From Bacteroides sp. CAG:530 (GTDB lineage Bacteria > Bacteroidota > Bacteroidia > Bacteroidales > Bacteroidaceae): a stretch of 29,976 nt of DNA. The first letter of the stretch is position 1. Each line of letters begins with the position of its first letter. Where the stretch lies: contig FR881279.1 in the NCBI GenBank assembly GCA_000434735.1, positions 1 through 29,976 on the forward strand. The letters are read 5' to 3'. Position numbers and translations under genes: made by a program. This document shows, in pieces, positions 6,944 through 16,500 of the stretch. The notes under the pieces were generated by a model. That model saw only the letters and a program-made list of their open reading frames with translations, was not told the origin of the DNA and made no database searches.

Positions 6944-7984
6944 TTAGGAGAACTGCTCTCCGAATTTAATTTCAGCGTCGTTTATAAATTTTCTTATCGC
7001 ATTCTGGTCATCTTTCTTGCAGATGAGCAATGTGTTGCCTTTAGAAATAATAAGATATCCTTCCAATCCTTGTACTACGGCCAAGTGTCCTTCGGGTATG
7101 GAAATCAGATTATCCTTGCTATCGTACATCAACGTATTGCTGTTTATGATAACGTTCTCGTCTCTGTCTTTAGGCAACGCTTCGTATAATGACTCCCATG
7201 TTCCCACGTCTGCCCATCCAAAATCGCAGAGCTGTACATATACGTTCGTAGCTTTCTCCATAATGCTGTAATCTATAGAGATATTAGGACATGCAGAGAA
7301 ATCGGGCGTTTCACATTCTATTTGCGGGCAGATATCTGGCATCATGCAGTGGAAAGCGTTTAATATGGTTTTGGCTTTCCATACAAATATTCCAGAGTTC
7401 CAGAAGAACTCATTGCTTTTAATGAATATCTCCGCAAATTCTTTTTCCGGTTTCTCTATGAATGTCTTTACTTTATAGAAATCGCCTTCTCTTTCTTCGT
7501 CTATCTGAATATATCCGTATCCTGTTTCTGGGCGGTTGGGCTTAATTCCTAAAGTAACCAACTTGTCATTTTCTGAAGCGAAGTCCAATCCTTTTCGTAT
7601 GGCTTCCTGAAAAGCGTCTTCTTTCAATATCAAATGGTCGGTTGGTGCCACTACGATGGTAGCGTTCGGGTTGATGCGGTTTATTACATGTGAGGCATAG
7701 GCAATAGAAGGAGCCGTATTTCTTATTTCGTCTTCAACAATCAGTTGACTTTCATCTATCTCGGGTAGTAGCTCAAGTACTAAGTGCTTGTAATCTTTAT
7801 ACGTAGTAATATAGATGTTCTGTTTTGGTACGATTGCTTTATATCTGTCGAAAGTTTGTTGCAGCAAGGTTTGGCCTGTGCCAAATAAATCGATGAACTG
7901 TTTCGGTAGAGCTTTTCGGCTATAGGGCCACAGTCGTCGTCCCATGCCTCCAGCCATTATGATACAATAGTGATTGTTATTCAT
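6944..7984 (-). CDS. manC: Mannose-1-phosphate guanylyltransferase
   Basis: Makes GDP-mannose from mannose 1-phosphate and GTP, the precursor of mannose- and (through GDP-fucose) fucose-containing glycans. The nucleotidyltransferase signature MAGGMGRRLWPYSRK lies at residues 10-24, and the sugar-phosphate motif KTFIEKPEKE, the VVAPTDHLI metal-site motif and DYSIMEKA further support the family. At 346 residues it is the short form, lacking the C-terminal cupin isomerase of bifunctional enzymes. It stands alone on the minus strand. The start is the ATG at 7984. The nearby glycosyltransferase block and a fucosyltransferase-like gene could use products of this pathway, which is an inference from proximity. 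Confidence 0.9.
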   Translation of the reverse strand: MNNNHYCIIMAGGMGRRLWPYSRKALPKQFIDLFGTGQTLLQQTFDRYKAIVPKQNIYITTYKDYKHLVLELLPEIDESQLIVEDEIRNTAPSIAYASHVINRINPNATIVVAPTDHLILKEDAFQEAIRKGLDFASENDKLVTLGIKPNRPETGYGYIQIDEEREGDFYKVKTFIEKPEKEFAEIFIKSNEFFWNSGIFVWKAKTILNAFHCMMPDICPQIECETPDFSACPNISIDYSIMEKATNVYVQLCDFGWADVGTWESLYEALPKDRDENVIINSNTLMYDSKDNLISIPEGHLAVVQGLEGYLIISKGNTLLICKKDDQNAIRKFINDAEIKFGEQFS

Positions 7985-7993
7985 GATTTCAAA

Positions 7994-8016
7994 TTAGCAT
8001 TTAATGTTCATGCTAA
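7994..8016 (-). promoter_or_regulatory. Inverted repeat just upstream of manC
   Basis: TTAGCAT (7994-8000) and ATGCTAA (8010-8016) form a perfect 7-bp stem with a 9-base loop, ending 9 bases before the manC start codon. It could be an operator or a leader hairpin near the ribosome-binding region. No regulator can be named. Confidence 0.35.
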
Positions 8017-8102
8017 GATAATTTTTATTTTTCAACTTGAGGCCGAAAATGATTATAAATAGTGTTATCGAAAATATATTTTCATTTTTTCTGTCAAAAG
8101 TG

Positions 8103-8133
8103 TTGCGTGTTTAAAACAAATCACATATCTTTG
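8103..8133 (+). promoter_or_regulatory. Promoter of tRNA-Leu
   Basis: A TTG (8103-8105) and, 20 bases on, TATCTTTG (8126-8133), an exact match to TAnnTTTG. It ends 23 bases before the mature tRNA. Confidence 0.7.
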
Positions 8134-8156
8134 CACCGCAATTGAGAAAAATAGTT

Positions 8157-8240
8157 GCCCAGATGGCGGAATCGGTAGACGCGCTGGTCTCAAACACCAG
8201 TGGAGTAACATCCATCCCGGTTCGACCCCGGGTCTGGGTA
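8157..8240 (+). tRNA. tRNA-Leu, anticodon CAA
   Basis: An 84-base class II tRNA. The acceptor strands GCCCAGA and TCTGGGT pair (last pair G-U), followed by discriminator A. The anticodon stem CTGGT/ACCAG frames the loop CTCAAAC, giving anticodon CAA. There is a variable arm (GGAGTAACATCC region), and the T-loop carries TTCGACC flanked by CCCGG/CCGGG. CCA is not encoded. It has its own promoter and terminator. The leucine identity follows from the anticodon and the long variable arm. Confidence 0.96.
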
Positions 8241-8245
8241 CAAAT

Positions 8246-8285
8246 AAAGCTAAATGATTTAAATAATCGTTTAGCTTTTTCTTTT
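8246..8285 (+). terminator. Intrinsic terminator of tRNA-Leu
   Basis: AAGCTAAATGATT (8247-8259) pairs with AATCGTTTAGCTT (8265-8277) with one G-T pair, followed by a T-rich run (TTTTTCTTTT). Confidence 0.85.
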
Positions 8286-8296
8286 ATGCATAATCC

Positions 8297-8357
8297 AGGG
8301 ATATTCTGTAAATGTCCCCATAAAATACAATGGCATATGAAGGGATATTCTGTAAAT
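8297..8357 (+). repeat. 17-base direct repeat pair
   Basis: AGGGATATTCTGTAAAT occurs exactly twice, at 8297-8313 and 8341-8357, with start points 44 bases apart. The copies lie between the tRNA-Leu terminator and a second hairpin. No ORF explains them. They could be binding sites, parts of a small RNA or an integration/deletion scar. Confidence 0.7.
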
Positions 8358-8368
8358 AGTATAAAATT

Positions 8369-8415
8369 AGCCAACTAATTCATACATAAAATGTTGCGAA
8401 TTAGTTGGCTTTTTT
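8369..8415 (+). terminator. Strong second terminator downstream of tRNA-Leu
   Basis: AGCCAACTAATTC (8369-8381) pairs perfectly over 13 bp with GAATTAGTTGGCT (8398-8410), followed by TTTTTT. On the minus strand the trailing sequence is less T-rich (AATTTTAT), so it is mainly a plus-strand terminator that might also stop transcripts from the gltX-waaA operon. Confidence 0.8.
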
Positions 8416-8489
8416 ATATGTCCACACTCTGCAAAAAGCGTGAATCTGTTAGCTGCTTTTATACTTATCCATAAAGCATCAGGTAAAGA

Positions 8490-9719
8490 TTACAACTCTA
8501 CCACCTGCATTATTTTCTTTAATGCGCCGGCATGGTCGACTACATAGTTCCCGGCTTTCTTGCCTGCTTTATCAAGCACCGCATAATTGGTGAAGAACGA
8601 ATCCATAAGCGACTTGAAATCGTCAGTTCCTTGTATCTCGAAACCACCTTTGCAAGCTTTCAGACCCTGAGCTTCGAGGAACTTCTTATTGTTCGGACCA
8701 AACAATACTGGGATGCCGTATACAGCGGCCTCTAACGTATTGTGAATTCCCACTCCGAAACCACCGCCAATGTATGCCACATCACCGTAACGGTAAATAG
8801 ACGACAACAATCCGAAGCAATCTATAATCAGGCAGTCGGCCTGCTGCACATTCTCAAGCGTAGCTTTAGAGTAGCGCACTACCGGACGGGTAAGCTTTGA
8901 AATGATTTCGCTCAAATGAGCCTCGTCTATCACATGAGGAGCGATGATAAGCTTCATCTCGGGATGCGCATTAAAATAAGGAATGAATATATCCTCGTCG
9001 GGTGCCCAAGAACTACCTGCCACGAATGTGTGGTCGCTATTTCCCTTAAAGCGTTCTACCAAAGGCAATTCCTTCGCCTTATGACAGATATCAAGAACTC
9101 GGTCAAAACGAGTGTCTCCCACTATGGTAGTATCTGTTATTCCTATTCCATTCAGCAAATTCACCGATTCCTCGTTTTGTACAAACAAGTGTTCAAAGCA
9201 TTTAAGTACATCGGTATATCCTGCCAAACGGCCGTACCAACGGAAAAATATTTGCCCGGGACGGAATATCGACGAAACGCTATACACGGGTATTCCCTGC
9301 TTTTTCAGCTCAGATAAATAGTTCTTCCAAAACTCGTACTTTATAAAAAAAGCCTTGCTAGGATGAGCAAGTTCTATAAACCGCTTCACATTCCGCGGAG
9401 TGTCAAGAGGCAAATAGCATACGATGTCGGCACCTTTATAATCCTTCCTTACCTCGTAGCCAGAAGGAGAGAAAAAGGTCTGCAATATCTTATACTCAGG
9501 ATGTGTACGGCGAATCTCTTCTATCAAGGGACGACCTTGTTCAAATTCGCCCAACGATGCAGCGTGAAACCATAAATACTTGGCCCCCGGTTCAATTTTC
9601 TGAGCCAAGACCGAAAAGGCTTCTTTCTCGCCTTTCACCATCTTAGCAACTTTCTTGCTAAAGAGCGCAGCAATGTGTACTGCGCTCGTATAAAGCATAA
9701 TAATTATATTATAAATCAT
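8490..9719 (-). CDS. waaA: 3-deoxy-D-manno-octulosonic acid (Kdo) transferase
   Basis: Transfers Kdo from CMP-Kdo to the lipid A precursor at the cytoplasmic face of the inner membrane. The 409-residue product begins with a hydrophobic membrane-anchoring helix (about 1-20). The catalytic base lies in WFHAASLGEFEQG (E58). FFIKYEFWKNYL, SSIFRP and the GT-B C-terminal motif GGGFGVGIHNTLEAAVYGIPVLFGP are typical of WaaA (GT30). It begins 29 bases after the gltX stop on the same strand and is probably cotranscribed. In Bacteroides the enzyme is usually monofunctional, making a single-Kdo core, but that cannot be read from sequence. Confidence 0.95.
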   Translation of the reverse strand: MIYNIIIMLYTSAVHIAALFSKKVAKMVKGEKEAFSVLAQKIEPGAKYLWFHAASLGEFEQGRPLIEEIRRTHPEYKILQTFFSPSGYEVRKDYKGADIVCYLPLDTPRNVKRFIELAHPSKAFFIKYEFWKNYLSELKKQGIPVYSVSSIFRPGQIFFRWYGRLAGYTDVLKCFEHLFVQNEESVNLLNGIGITDTTIVGDTRFDRVLDICHKAKELPLVERFKGNSDHTFVAGSSWAPDEDIFIPYFNAHPEMKLIIAPHVIDEAHLSEIISKLTRPVVRYSKATLENVQQADCLIIDCFGLLSSIYRYGDVAYIGGGFGVGIHNTLEAAVYGIPVLFGPNNKKFLEAQGLKACKGGFEIQGTDDFKSLMDSFFTNYAVLDKAGKKAGNYVVDHAGALKKIMQVVEL

Positions 9720-9748
9720 TACCGCCGAATCAAAAAAAGAAAAGCTTT

Positions 9749-11266
9749 TTACTTAAGTACCTCAATGGCACGACGCATACGTCTTACAGTCTCTTCTTTT
9801 CCTAACACAGCCGAGATGTCGAACATGTGGGGTCCTTTGCCTTCGCCTACCAATGTCAGGCGGAATGCGTTCATGATGTTACCCAAATGATAGCCGTGAT
9901 CTTCTATCCACTTCATCACTACTTCTTCCTGATGAGCCAAAGAGAAGTCATCAAGCGACTCCAGCAAATCGGCCAACTCAGTCATACGCTGAGCTGAGTC
10001 TTCTTTCCAGCGTTTCTTAACTGTCTTTTCATCGTATTCTGTAGGAGCAACAAAGAAGAACTTACAAGTATCCCAAAGTTCCTTTATGAAGCTTACGCGG
10101 CCTTTCATCAAGCCTACTACAGTAACCACTGTTTCCTTCGGAGCTTCGATTCCGTTTTCCTTCAGAATAGGCATGAAGAGGTCGGCTATTTCTTCATCGC
10201 TCTTCAGCAAAATATATTCATGGTTAAACCATTTTCCTTTTTCATAATCGAACTTAGCACCAGCTTTGCTGCAACGATGCAAGTCGAACAACTTAACCAG
10301 TTCGTCCATTGACATGATTTCCTGATCGTTGCCCGGATTCCATCCTAACAGAGCGAGGAAGTTGATAACTGCTTCGGGCAGATAGCCTGATTCGCGATAA
10401 CCTGATGACACTTCACCAGTCTTAGGGTCGTGCCATTCCAATGGGAATACAGGGAATCCCAGACGGTCACCGTCTCGCTTGCTCAACTTACCGTTTCCGT
10501 CTGGCTTAAGAAGCAGCGGAAGGTGAGCGAACTGAGGCATAGTGTCTTCCCATCCGAAAGCACGATAAAGCAATACGTGCAACGGAGCCGAAGGCAACCA
10601 TTCTTCACCACGGATTACGTGCGAAACTTCCATCAGATGGTCGTCTACGATATTTGCCAAATGATAAGTAGGCAATTCGTCGGCCGATTTATACAAAACC
10701 TTATCGTCGAGGATAGACGAGTTGATAACCACATCGCCACGGATAATGTCGTTTACATGAACATCTTCGTTAGGTTCAATTTTGAAACGAACCACATACT
10801 GCTTTCCGTCAGCTATGAGTTGGTCAACTTCTTCTTTAGACAAAGTCAAAGAGTTACGCATCTGCAAACGTGTGTGCGCATCGTACTGGAAGTTAGGGAT
10901 TTCTTTGCGCTTAGCTTCCAATTCTTCCGGAGTATCGAAAGCGATGTAAGCCTTTTCGTTATCAAGAAGCACCTTTACATATTTCTTGTAGATATCTCTA
11001 CGTTCAGACTGACGATAAGGACCATAGTTCCCGCCAAAACTTACGCCTTCGTCGAAAGTAATGCCAAGCCATTTAAACGATTCAAGAATATATTCTTCTG
11101 CACCTGGCACAAAACGATTCGAGTCAGTATCTTCAATACGGAATATCAAATCGCCACCATGTTGACGAGCAAACAAGTAGTTATATAAAGCAGTGCGCAC
11201 ACCACCAATATGCAATGCGCCTGTTGGACTTGGCGCAAAACGTACTCTGACTTTTCTTTCTGTCAT
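9749..11266 (-). CDS. gltX: Glutamyl-tRNA synthetase
   Basis: Class I aminoacyl-tRNA synthetase charging tRNA-Glu. The 505-residue length is typical. The HIGH motif appears as PSPTGALHIGG (about 12-22) and the KMSKS loop as KLSKRDG (260-266). The DEDT-like RIEDTDSNR and the anticodon-binding C-terminal half are also present. It is the upstream gene of a minus-strand pair with waaA. A -7 box lies about 55 bases before the ATG. There is no sign of a broken frame. Whether it also charges tRNA-Gln depends on glnS or gatCAB elsewhere in the genome. Confidence 0.97.
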   Translation of the reverse strand: MTERKVRVRFAPSPTGALHIGGVRTALYNYLFARQHGGDLIFRIEDTDSNRFVPGAEEYILESFKWLGITFDEGVSFGGNYGPYRQSERRDIYKKYVKVLLDNEKAYIAFDTPEELEAKRKEIPNFQYDAHTRLQMRNSLTLSKEEVDQLIADGKQYVVRFKIEPNEDVHVNDIIRGDVVINSSILDDKVLYKSADELPTYHLANIVDDHLMEVSHVIRGEEWLPSAPLHVLLYRAFGWEDTMPQFAHLPLLLKPDGNGKLSKRDGDRLGFPVFPLEWHDPKTGEVSSGYRESGYLPEAVINFLALLGWNPGNDQEIMSMDELVKLFDLHRCSKAGAKFDYEKGKWFNHEYILLKSDEEIADLFMPILKENGIEAPKETVVTVVGLMKGRVSFIKELWDTCKFFFVAPTEYDEKTVKKRWKEDSAQRMTELADLLESLDDFSLAHQEEVVMKWIEDHGYHLGNIMNAFRLTLVGEGKGPHMFDISAVLGKEETVRRMRRAIEVLK

Positions 11267-11320
11267 ATTTTTTAGTCTTTAAAATCTTTAGTTATCAGAT
11301 ATATCGGATAAAAATCACTG

Positions 11321-11328
11321 CAAAATTA
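11321..11328 (-). promoter_or_regulatory. -7 box for gltX-waaA
   Basis: On the minus strand TAATTTTG is an exact -7 consensus match 55 bases before the gltX ATG. No clear -33 partner is seen. Confidence 0.45.
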
Positions 11329-11377
11329 CGCTAAATTTCCCGTTTTTTCCGTATTTTCGCTCAAAATATACTATCCT

Positions 11378-13435
11378 ATGAGAAGTTTCCAAACAGAAAG
11401 ACAGTTCTCCCTAAGAAAATTGCTCTATAAATGCGCCATTTTCATAGCGGCAGTAGGCGTTATTGTATACTTTATGCCACGCACAGGTACTTTCAATTAC
11501 CAATTTGACATCAACAAGCCGTGGAAGTACGGACTGCTGCAGGCTTCTTTTGATTTCCCTATCTATAAGAGCGACGGCGAGGTGAAGCATGAGCAAGACA
11601 GCATCATGAAACACTATCATCCGTACTTTAAGCTGATGGAAAAGAAAGGCGAAGAAGCCATTAAGTCGTTTCGCGAAGATTACAACCGGTCGCTACGTGC
11701 CATCATCCCAGATCCAGGATATAAATTTTACATCGAGCGCAAGTTGAAGTCGATTTACGACCGAGGAATAATGGGGGCCGAAAACACGTCGTATATAGAA
11801 AAGGAAAACATAAGCAGCATACAAATAGTAAAGAACAATATTTCCATCCTACAGAGCACAAGCGAGATATTCAGCACCAAGCAGGCTTATGAACAATTGA
11901 TTCACGGAGATACGCTGCACTACAACCGAATATTGCTACAGCGATGTAACCTGAACAATTATCTAATTCCTAACTTAATATACGACAAGGAGAAATCTAC
12001 CGCCACTAAAGAGGACTTGCTAAATAGCGTATCGTGGGCTAATGGTTTCGTAATGAACGGACAGCGAATCATTGACAGAGGCGAGATCGTGAGTCCGCAG
12101 ACTTACAATATCCTGAAATCGCTCGAAAGAGAATGGGATAAACGCAGTGAAAGCACCACCGAAAAGCAACTTACCCTATTAGGGCAAATACTGTTCGTGT
12201 CAATCATGATTGGTTGCTTCATGGTATATTTGGCACTGTTCCGCTATGACTATTACCAGAAGAAAAGCAGTCTCAGTTTGTTGTTCTTTCTGATGATCTT
12301 CTTCCCGATAATAACTTCCGTTATCGTGTCGAACAATTTATTCAGTGTCTATGCGGTGCCTTTCGCCATGCTTCCCATGATTATACGCATCTTCCTCGAC
12401 TCGCGTACGGCATTCATGGCGCATATCGTATCAATTATGCTTTGCTCCATCTTACTGCGCACACCACATGAGTTCATCTTATTGCAAACCGTAGCGGGAA
12501 TAGTAGGCATACACAGTCTAAGAGAATTGTCGCAGCGCTCGCAGTTAATGAGGTCGGCATTGTTCATTTTCATGTCTTACAGCCTCACATACTTATCGCT
12601 CGACCTCATCCACGTGGGAGAAATAGAGCAGTTAAGTACTCAAATGTATATCTTGTTCGGTGTCAATGCCATTCTGTTGCTGTTTACTTATCCGCTTCTA
12701 TTTATATTGGAGAAGACATTCAGTTTTACTTCGAACGTTACCCTTGTTGAGCTTTCGAATATCAACAACAAGCTGATGCGCGAAATGTCGGAGGTGGCGC
12801 CTGGTACTTTCCAGCACTCACTGCAACTTGCCAACTTAACGGCGGCGGCAGCCAACCGAATAGGCGCCAACAGCCAATTGGTGCGTACAGGTGCCATGTA
12901 TCATGATATAGGCAAGATGCTGAATCCGGCATTCTTCACAGAAAATCAGACAGGCGTTAATCCGCACGACCAATTAAGTTATAAGCAAAGCGCACAGATA
13001 GTAATAAACCACGTCATCGACGGACTGAAATTGGCCGAGAAATATAATTTGCCTGATGTAATAAAAGATTTTATCCGCACACACCACGGCAACGGACTGA
13101 CTCGATATTTCTACATTTCATACCAGAACGAGCATCCTGACGAGGAAGTAGATAAAGAGGCTTTCCAATACCCCGGACCTAATCCGTTCACTAAAGAACA
13201 AGCCATACTGATGATGGCCGATGCGGTAGAAGCTGCATCAAGAAGTTTAAAAAGCTACACCGAAGAAAGCATCTCAACGCTGGTTGATAAAATTATAGAC
13301 GGACAAGTACAAGACGGATTCTTCAAGGAATGCCCTATTACATTTAAAGACATCGCTACCGTTAAATCGGTATTTAAGGAGAAGCTGAAGACTATGTATC
13401 ACACACGCATCAGCTATCCCGAACTGAAGAAATAA
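11378..13435 (+). CDS. pgpH: 7TM-HD family phosphohydrolase, PgpH-like c-di-AMP phosphodiesterase
   Basis: Membrane protein of the 7TMR-HD family. Characterised members (Listeria PgpH) hydrolyse cyclic di-AMP; the function here is inferred from the family. The 685 residues show an N-terminal membrane helix (about 17-32), an extracytoplasmic 7TMR-HDED-type domain to about 265, a block of hydrophobic helices from about 270 to 460, and a cytoplasmic HD domain. Metal ligands are visible in FQHSLQLANL, MYHDIGKM (H509, D510), INHVIDG, and RTHHGNG, with a distal D in MMADAVEAA. It is transcribed alone, divergently from gltX. The length is close to that of other Bacteroidetes homologues. Confidence 0.9.
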   Translation: MRSFQTERQFSLRKLLYKCAIFIAAVGVIVYFMPRTGTFNYQFDINKPWKYGLLQASFDFPIYKSDGEVKHEQDSIMKHYHPYFKLMEKKGEEAIKSFREDYNRSLRAIIPDPGYKFYIERKLKSIYDRGIMGAENTSYIEKENISSIQIVKNNISILQSTSEIFSTKQAYEQLIHGDTLHYNRILLQRCNLNNYLIPNLIYDKEKSTATKEDLLNSVSWANGFVMNGQRIIDRGEIVSPQTYNILKSLEREWDKRSESTTEKQLTLLGQILFVSIMIGCFMVYLALFRYDYYQKKSSLSLLFFLMIFFPIITSVIVSNNLFSVYAVPFAMLPMIIRIFLDSRTAFMAHIVSIMLCSILLRTPHEFILLQTVAGIVGIHSLRELSQRSQLMRSALFIFMSYSLTYLSLDLIHVGEIEQLSTQMYILFGVNAILLLFTYPLLFILEKTFSFTSNVTLVELSNINNKLMREMSEVAPGTFQHSLQLANLTAAAANRIGANSQLVRTGAMYHDIGKMLNPAFFTENQTGVNPHDQLSYKQSAQIVINHVIDGLKLAEKYNLPDVIKDFIRTHHGNGLTRYFYISYQNEHPDEEVDKEAFQYPGPNPFTKEQAILMMADAVEAASRSLKSYTEESISTLVDKIIDGQVQDGFFKECPITFKDIATVKSVFKEKLKTMYHTRISYPELKK

Positions 13436-13440
13436 AATTT

Positions 13441-13472
13441 AGGCTGCTCTCGATTCACATCGGAAGCAGCCT
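13441..13472 (+). terminator. Hairpin after the 7TM-HD gene
   Basis: AGGCTGCT (13441-13448) pairs with AGCAGCCT (13465-13472). The following tract is only moderately T-rich. It begins 5 bases after the stop, so it is a likely terminator. Confidence 0.6.
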
Positions 13473-13526
13473 CTTGTCCCTTTACTCTATAGACCAAAGT
13501 AAAAGGGAAAAGTAAAATCGGGAATC

Positions 13527-13565
13527 AAAAAAAAGTCCGCAGACCAGGAAAAGCCTGCGGACTTT
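13527..13565 (-). terminator. Intrinsic terminator of the GH2 gene
   Basis: On the minus strand AAGTCCGCAGG and CTGCGGACTT form a stem of about 10 bp, followed by eight T, 28 bases after the stop of the GH2 enzyme. Confidence 0.9.
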
Positions 13566-13593
13566 GCTATATATTCTTGCCGAGAATTTAATA

Positions 13594-16500
13594 TCAGCGT
13601 ACTGACTGTATACGCAACTTATAAGAAAGTGGCGACTCTGGAACACTGTACATAGGCAATGGACCTACATCATGTCCGCAGCTGGCATTTCCTACACCTG
13701 TCAGCATGGCATCCAAATGCAATGCTATAAACGGACGAGCTTGAAGTTCCCAAATATGGTTTGCGTTCATCAAGTCCTCATCGGTATAACGAAGAGCGGA
13801 GAATGATACGTTGCCTTCGGTGGTAATAGAAACACCCTTACCGTTAGCGTCTGTCAACTTCAAACAGCGAAGTCCTTCACGGTTACCTGTAGACTGAGGC
13901 TTAACGTAAGGCACAAGCATATCATCTACCGTAGTTTTGAAAATGCCTACCATACATCCATCCTTGCGGTCTGTATGATTTTCCCACGGACCATAAGCAT
14001 AGTATTCTACATTACCCAACTCAGCATTTACGCCACACAACAAACCTGCACGACGCAAGTTCTTAGCCTTCGGCGAGAATTGTACTTCCATATCCAAAGT
14101 TCCGTCGGGCATGAAAGTATATACCATATCTGTTGCGCAGAGACTACCACCTCTTTGAGCGGTAACCTCCACGTTCTTACCGTTCTTCTTCACAAGCAAA
14201 GTACCCTCTGCATCCAGCCCGTTCTCTGTTTTAGTAAAGCGATCGTTCTCTATCCAGCGGTGGTTAGAGTACTCCATGCCCAACTTATCAGATATTACAT
14301 TCTGACCATTCATATCGAGCGACAAAAGCTTTCCGCTCTTTCTGCAGAATATAGCTGTTATGCGGTCGTTACCCACAACAAGCGTATTGTCATCTTGGGC
14401 AATCGTAATCTTCTTATATTTCCCCTTAGGCATAACGTATGCAGACATAGGCTTACGAGCTGCCAACTCAATCTGCTGCTGTGCTACGCTATGACCAGCT
14501 TCAGCCCAAGTAGCCGCATGCTTCAAGCAAATATCCATGTTCAGCATCACTTCTTTTCCGTCGGCTTTCAACTGCTGCATATCAACATTCTTCAAACCAA
14601 GAACCATGTTTTCAGAAGCTTCCGACGGTATATCGGGCAACGACAAACTGTCAACTGATACCTTTTTACCGTCTACCAGCACCTCATAACGCAGATAGAA
14701 TTCTTTTCCTGTCAAGAAATCATAAGTATTATCCACTTTAACTGAAGCCTCACCTTTGGCGTCATCCATTCCAGTAAGCTCCATACGCATAAACTGGTGA
14801 GCCGCCTTTACCTCCTTCAACTTCGGAGTCTCTTCGCGTGTAGGAAGCAAAATACCGTTGCAACAGAAATTACCTTGATGCGGGCCGGGGAAATCATAAC
14901 CGGTATGAAGGCGATAGATACCTTTCTTTATTTCCTTAGGTTCGTAAATACCCTGGTCAACCCAGTCCCATATAGCGCCACCGATGGTAGTGGTACTGCT
15001 TTCTATACTCTGCCAATACTCTTTCAGGTTACCTATGGCATTACCCATAGCATGAGCGTATTCGCATATAAACATCGGCTTGTCGAACGAGTTGACATAC
15101 TTATTCATCCATGACATACCTGGATACATCTTCGAATAGAGGTCGCTGAAGCGGTTACCACCATAAGGCTTTCCGTCGCGAGTTCCTTCATAGTGCACGG
15201 GGCGAGTATCAAGACGTTTAGCCTCATCATAGCAGAACTGGAAGTTTGCACCTCCACCGGCTTCGTTACCCAAGCTCCAGAAAATTACAGAAGGATGGTT
15301 GCGGTCGCGAGTCACCAAACGAGTGATACGGTCTACAAATGACGGAATCCACGATTCCATATCACTGATAGACTGATTAGCGTGGTCTTCCAAATCCGCC
15401 TCATCCATAGTGTAAAGGCCATAGTAATCAAACATGGCATACATCTTGGCGGCATTAGGATAATGCGATGTACGGATAGTATTGATATTATTACGCTTCA
15501 TCAGCAATACATCCTGAAGCATAGATTCTGTAGTTACCGCTCTACCATACAGCGGATGGCTGTCGTGACGGTTCACGCCTTTAAAGAATACTCGCTTTCC
15601 GTTTATGTAAACCAATGATCCACGGATGGCGATGTCACGGAAACCGTATTTAGTAGAGAATGCCTGCTCATCATTGGCGCCGTTGCGCTGAATAACATGA
15701 ACGGTGTAGAGATTAGGAGTTTCAGCAGTCCACGGCATAACCGACTGTACACTGAAAGGCACATCCAGTTTAAGGCGTAATGTCTTGCTGTCAAACTGAA
15801 GCGCTTTCTCAGACTCTGCAACCAACTTACCGTCGGGAGCGAAAAGCTTCACCACGAAATTACGAGAGCCCTTCAGTCCGTCGCGGTTATCGATTGTGAA
15901 ATGAACATTCATCTTTCCATTACGATAATCGGAAGAAGCATCAAGCTGAGATGTGATGTAATGATCGAAGATACTTACCTTAGGAGTATTGAACAAATAC
16001 ACATCGCGGAATATACCACTCATACGAAACATGTCCTGACATTCCAGATAAGAGCCATCGCTCCAACGGAACACCTGCACTGCCAAACGGTTCTTTCCTG
16101 GACGGAGGTAACGTGTCACGTCAAACTCAGAAACATTATTTGCACCCTGTGTATAACCCACATACTCGCCGTTCATATAAACAAGCGCTGCACTGTAGAT
16201 ACCCCCAAAATGAATGAATGTACGTTGCTTATCCCAGTTCTGCGGCATATCGAAGAAGCGTACATAAGAACCTACAGGATTAATACCGTAGTTCTTTCCA
16301 CCGTCATTGAATCCCTTACGCGCATTGATAAAAGGAGGCGTATTGCTATGCGGATATTCTACGTTGCAATAAATGGGGCGGTCGTATCCATGCATCTCCC
16401 AGTTAGAAGGTACTGGTATAGCATCCCATGACGATACATCATAATCATCCTTATAGAAATCGAGGGGTCTCTGCGAAGGTTCTGATACGAAACGGAATGC

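Noticed and set aside
8157..8415. Attachment site at the tRNA-Leu 3' end
   Set aside because: I find no second copy of the tRNA 3' end in the window and no integrase, so an att site is not supported.
10430..11188. 252-codon open frame on the plus strand inside gltX
   Set aside because: It is antisense to a fully conserved synthetase, and its product shows no recognisable domain. Long antisense frames are common opposite such genes.
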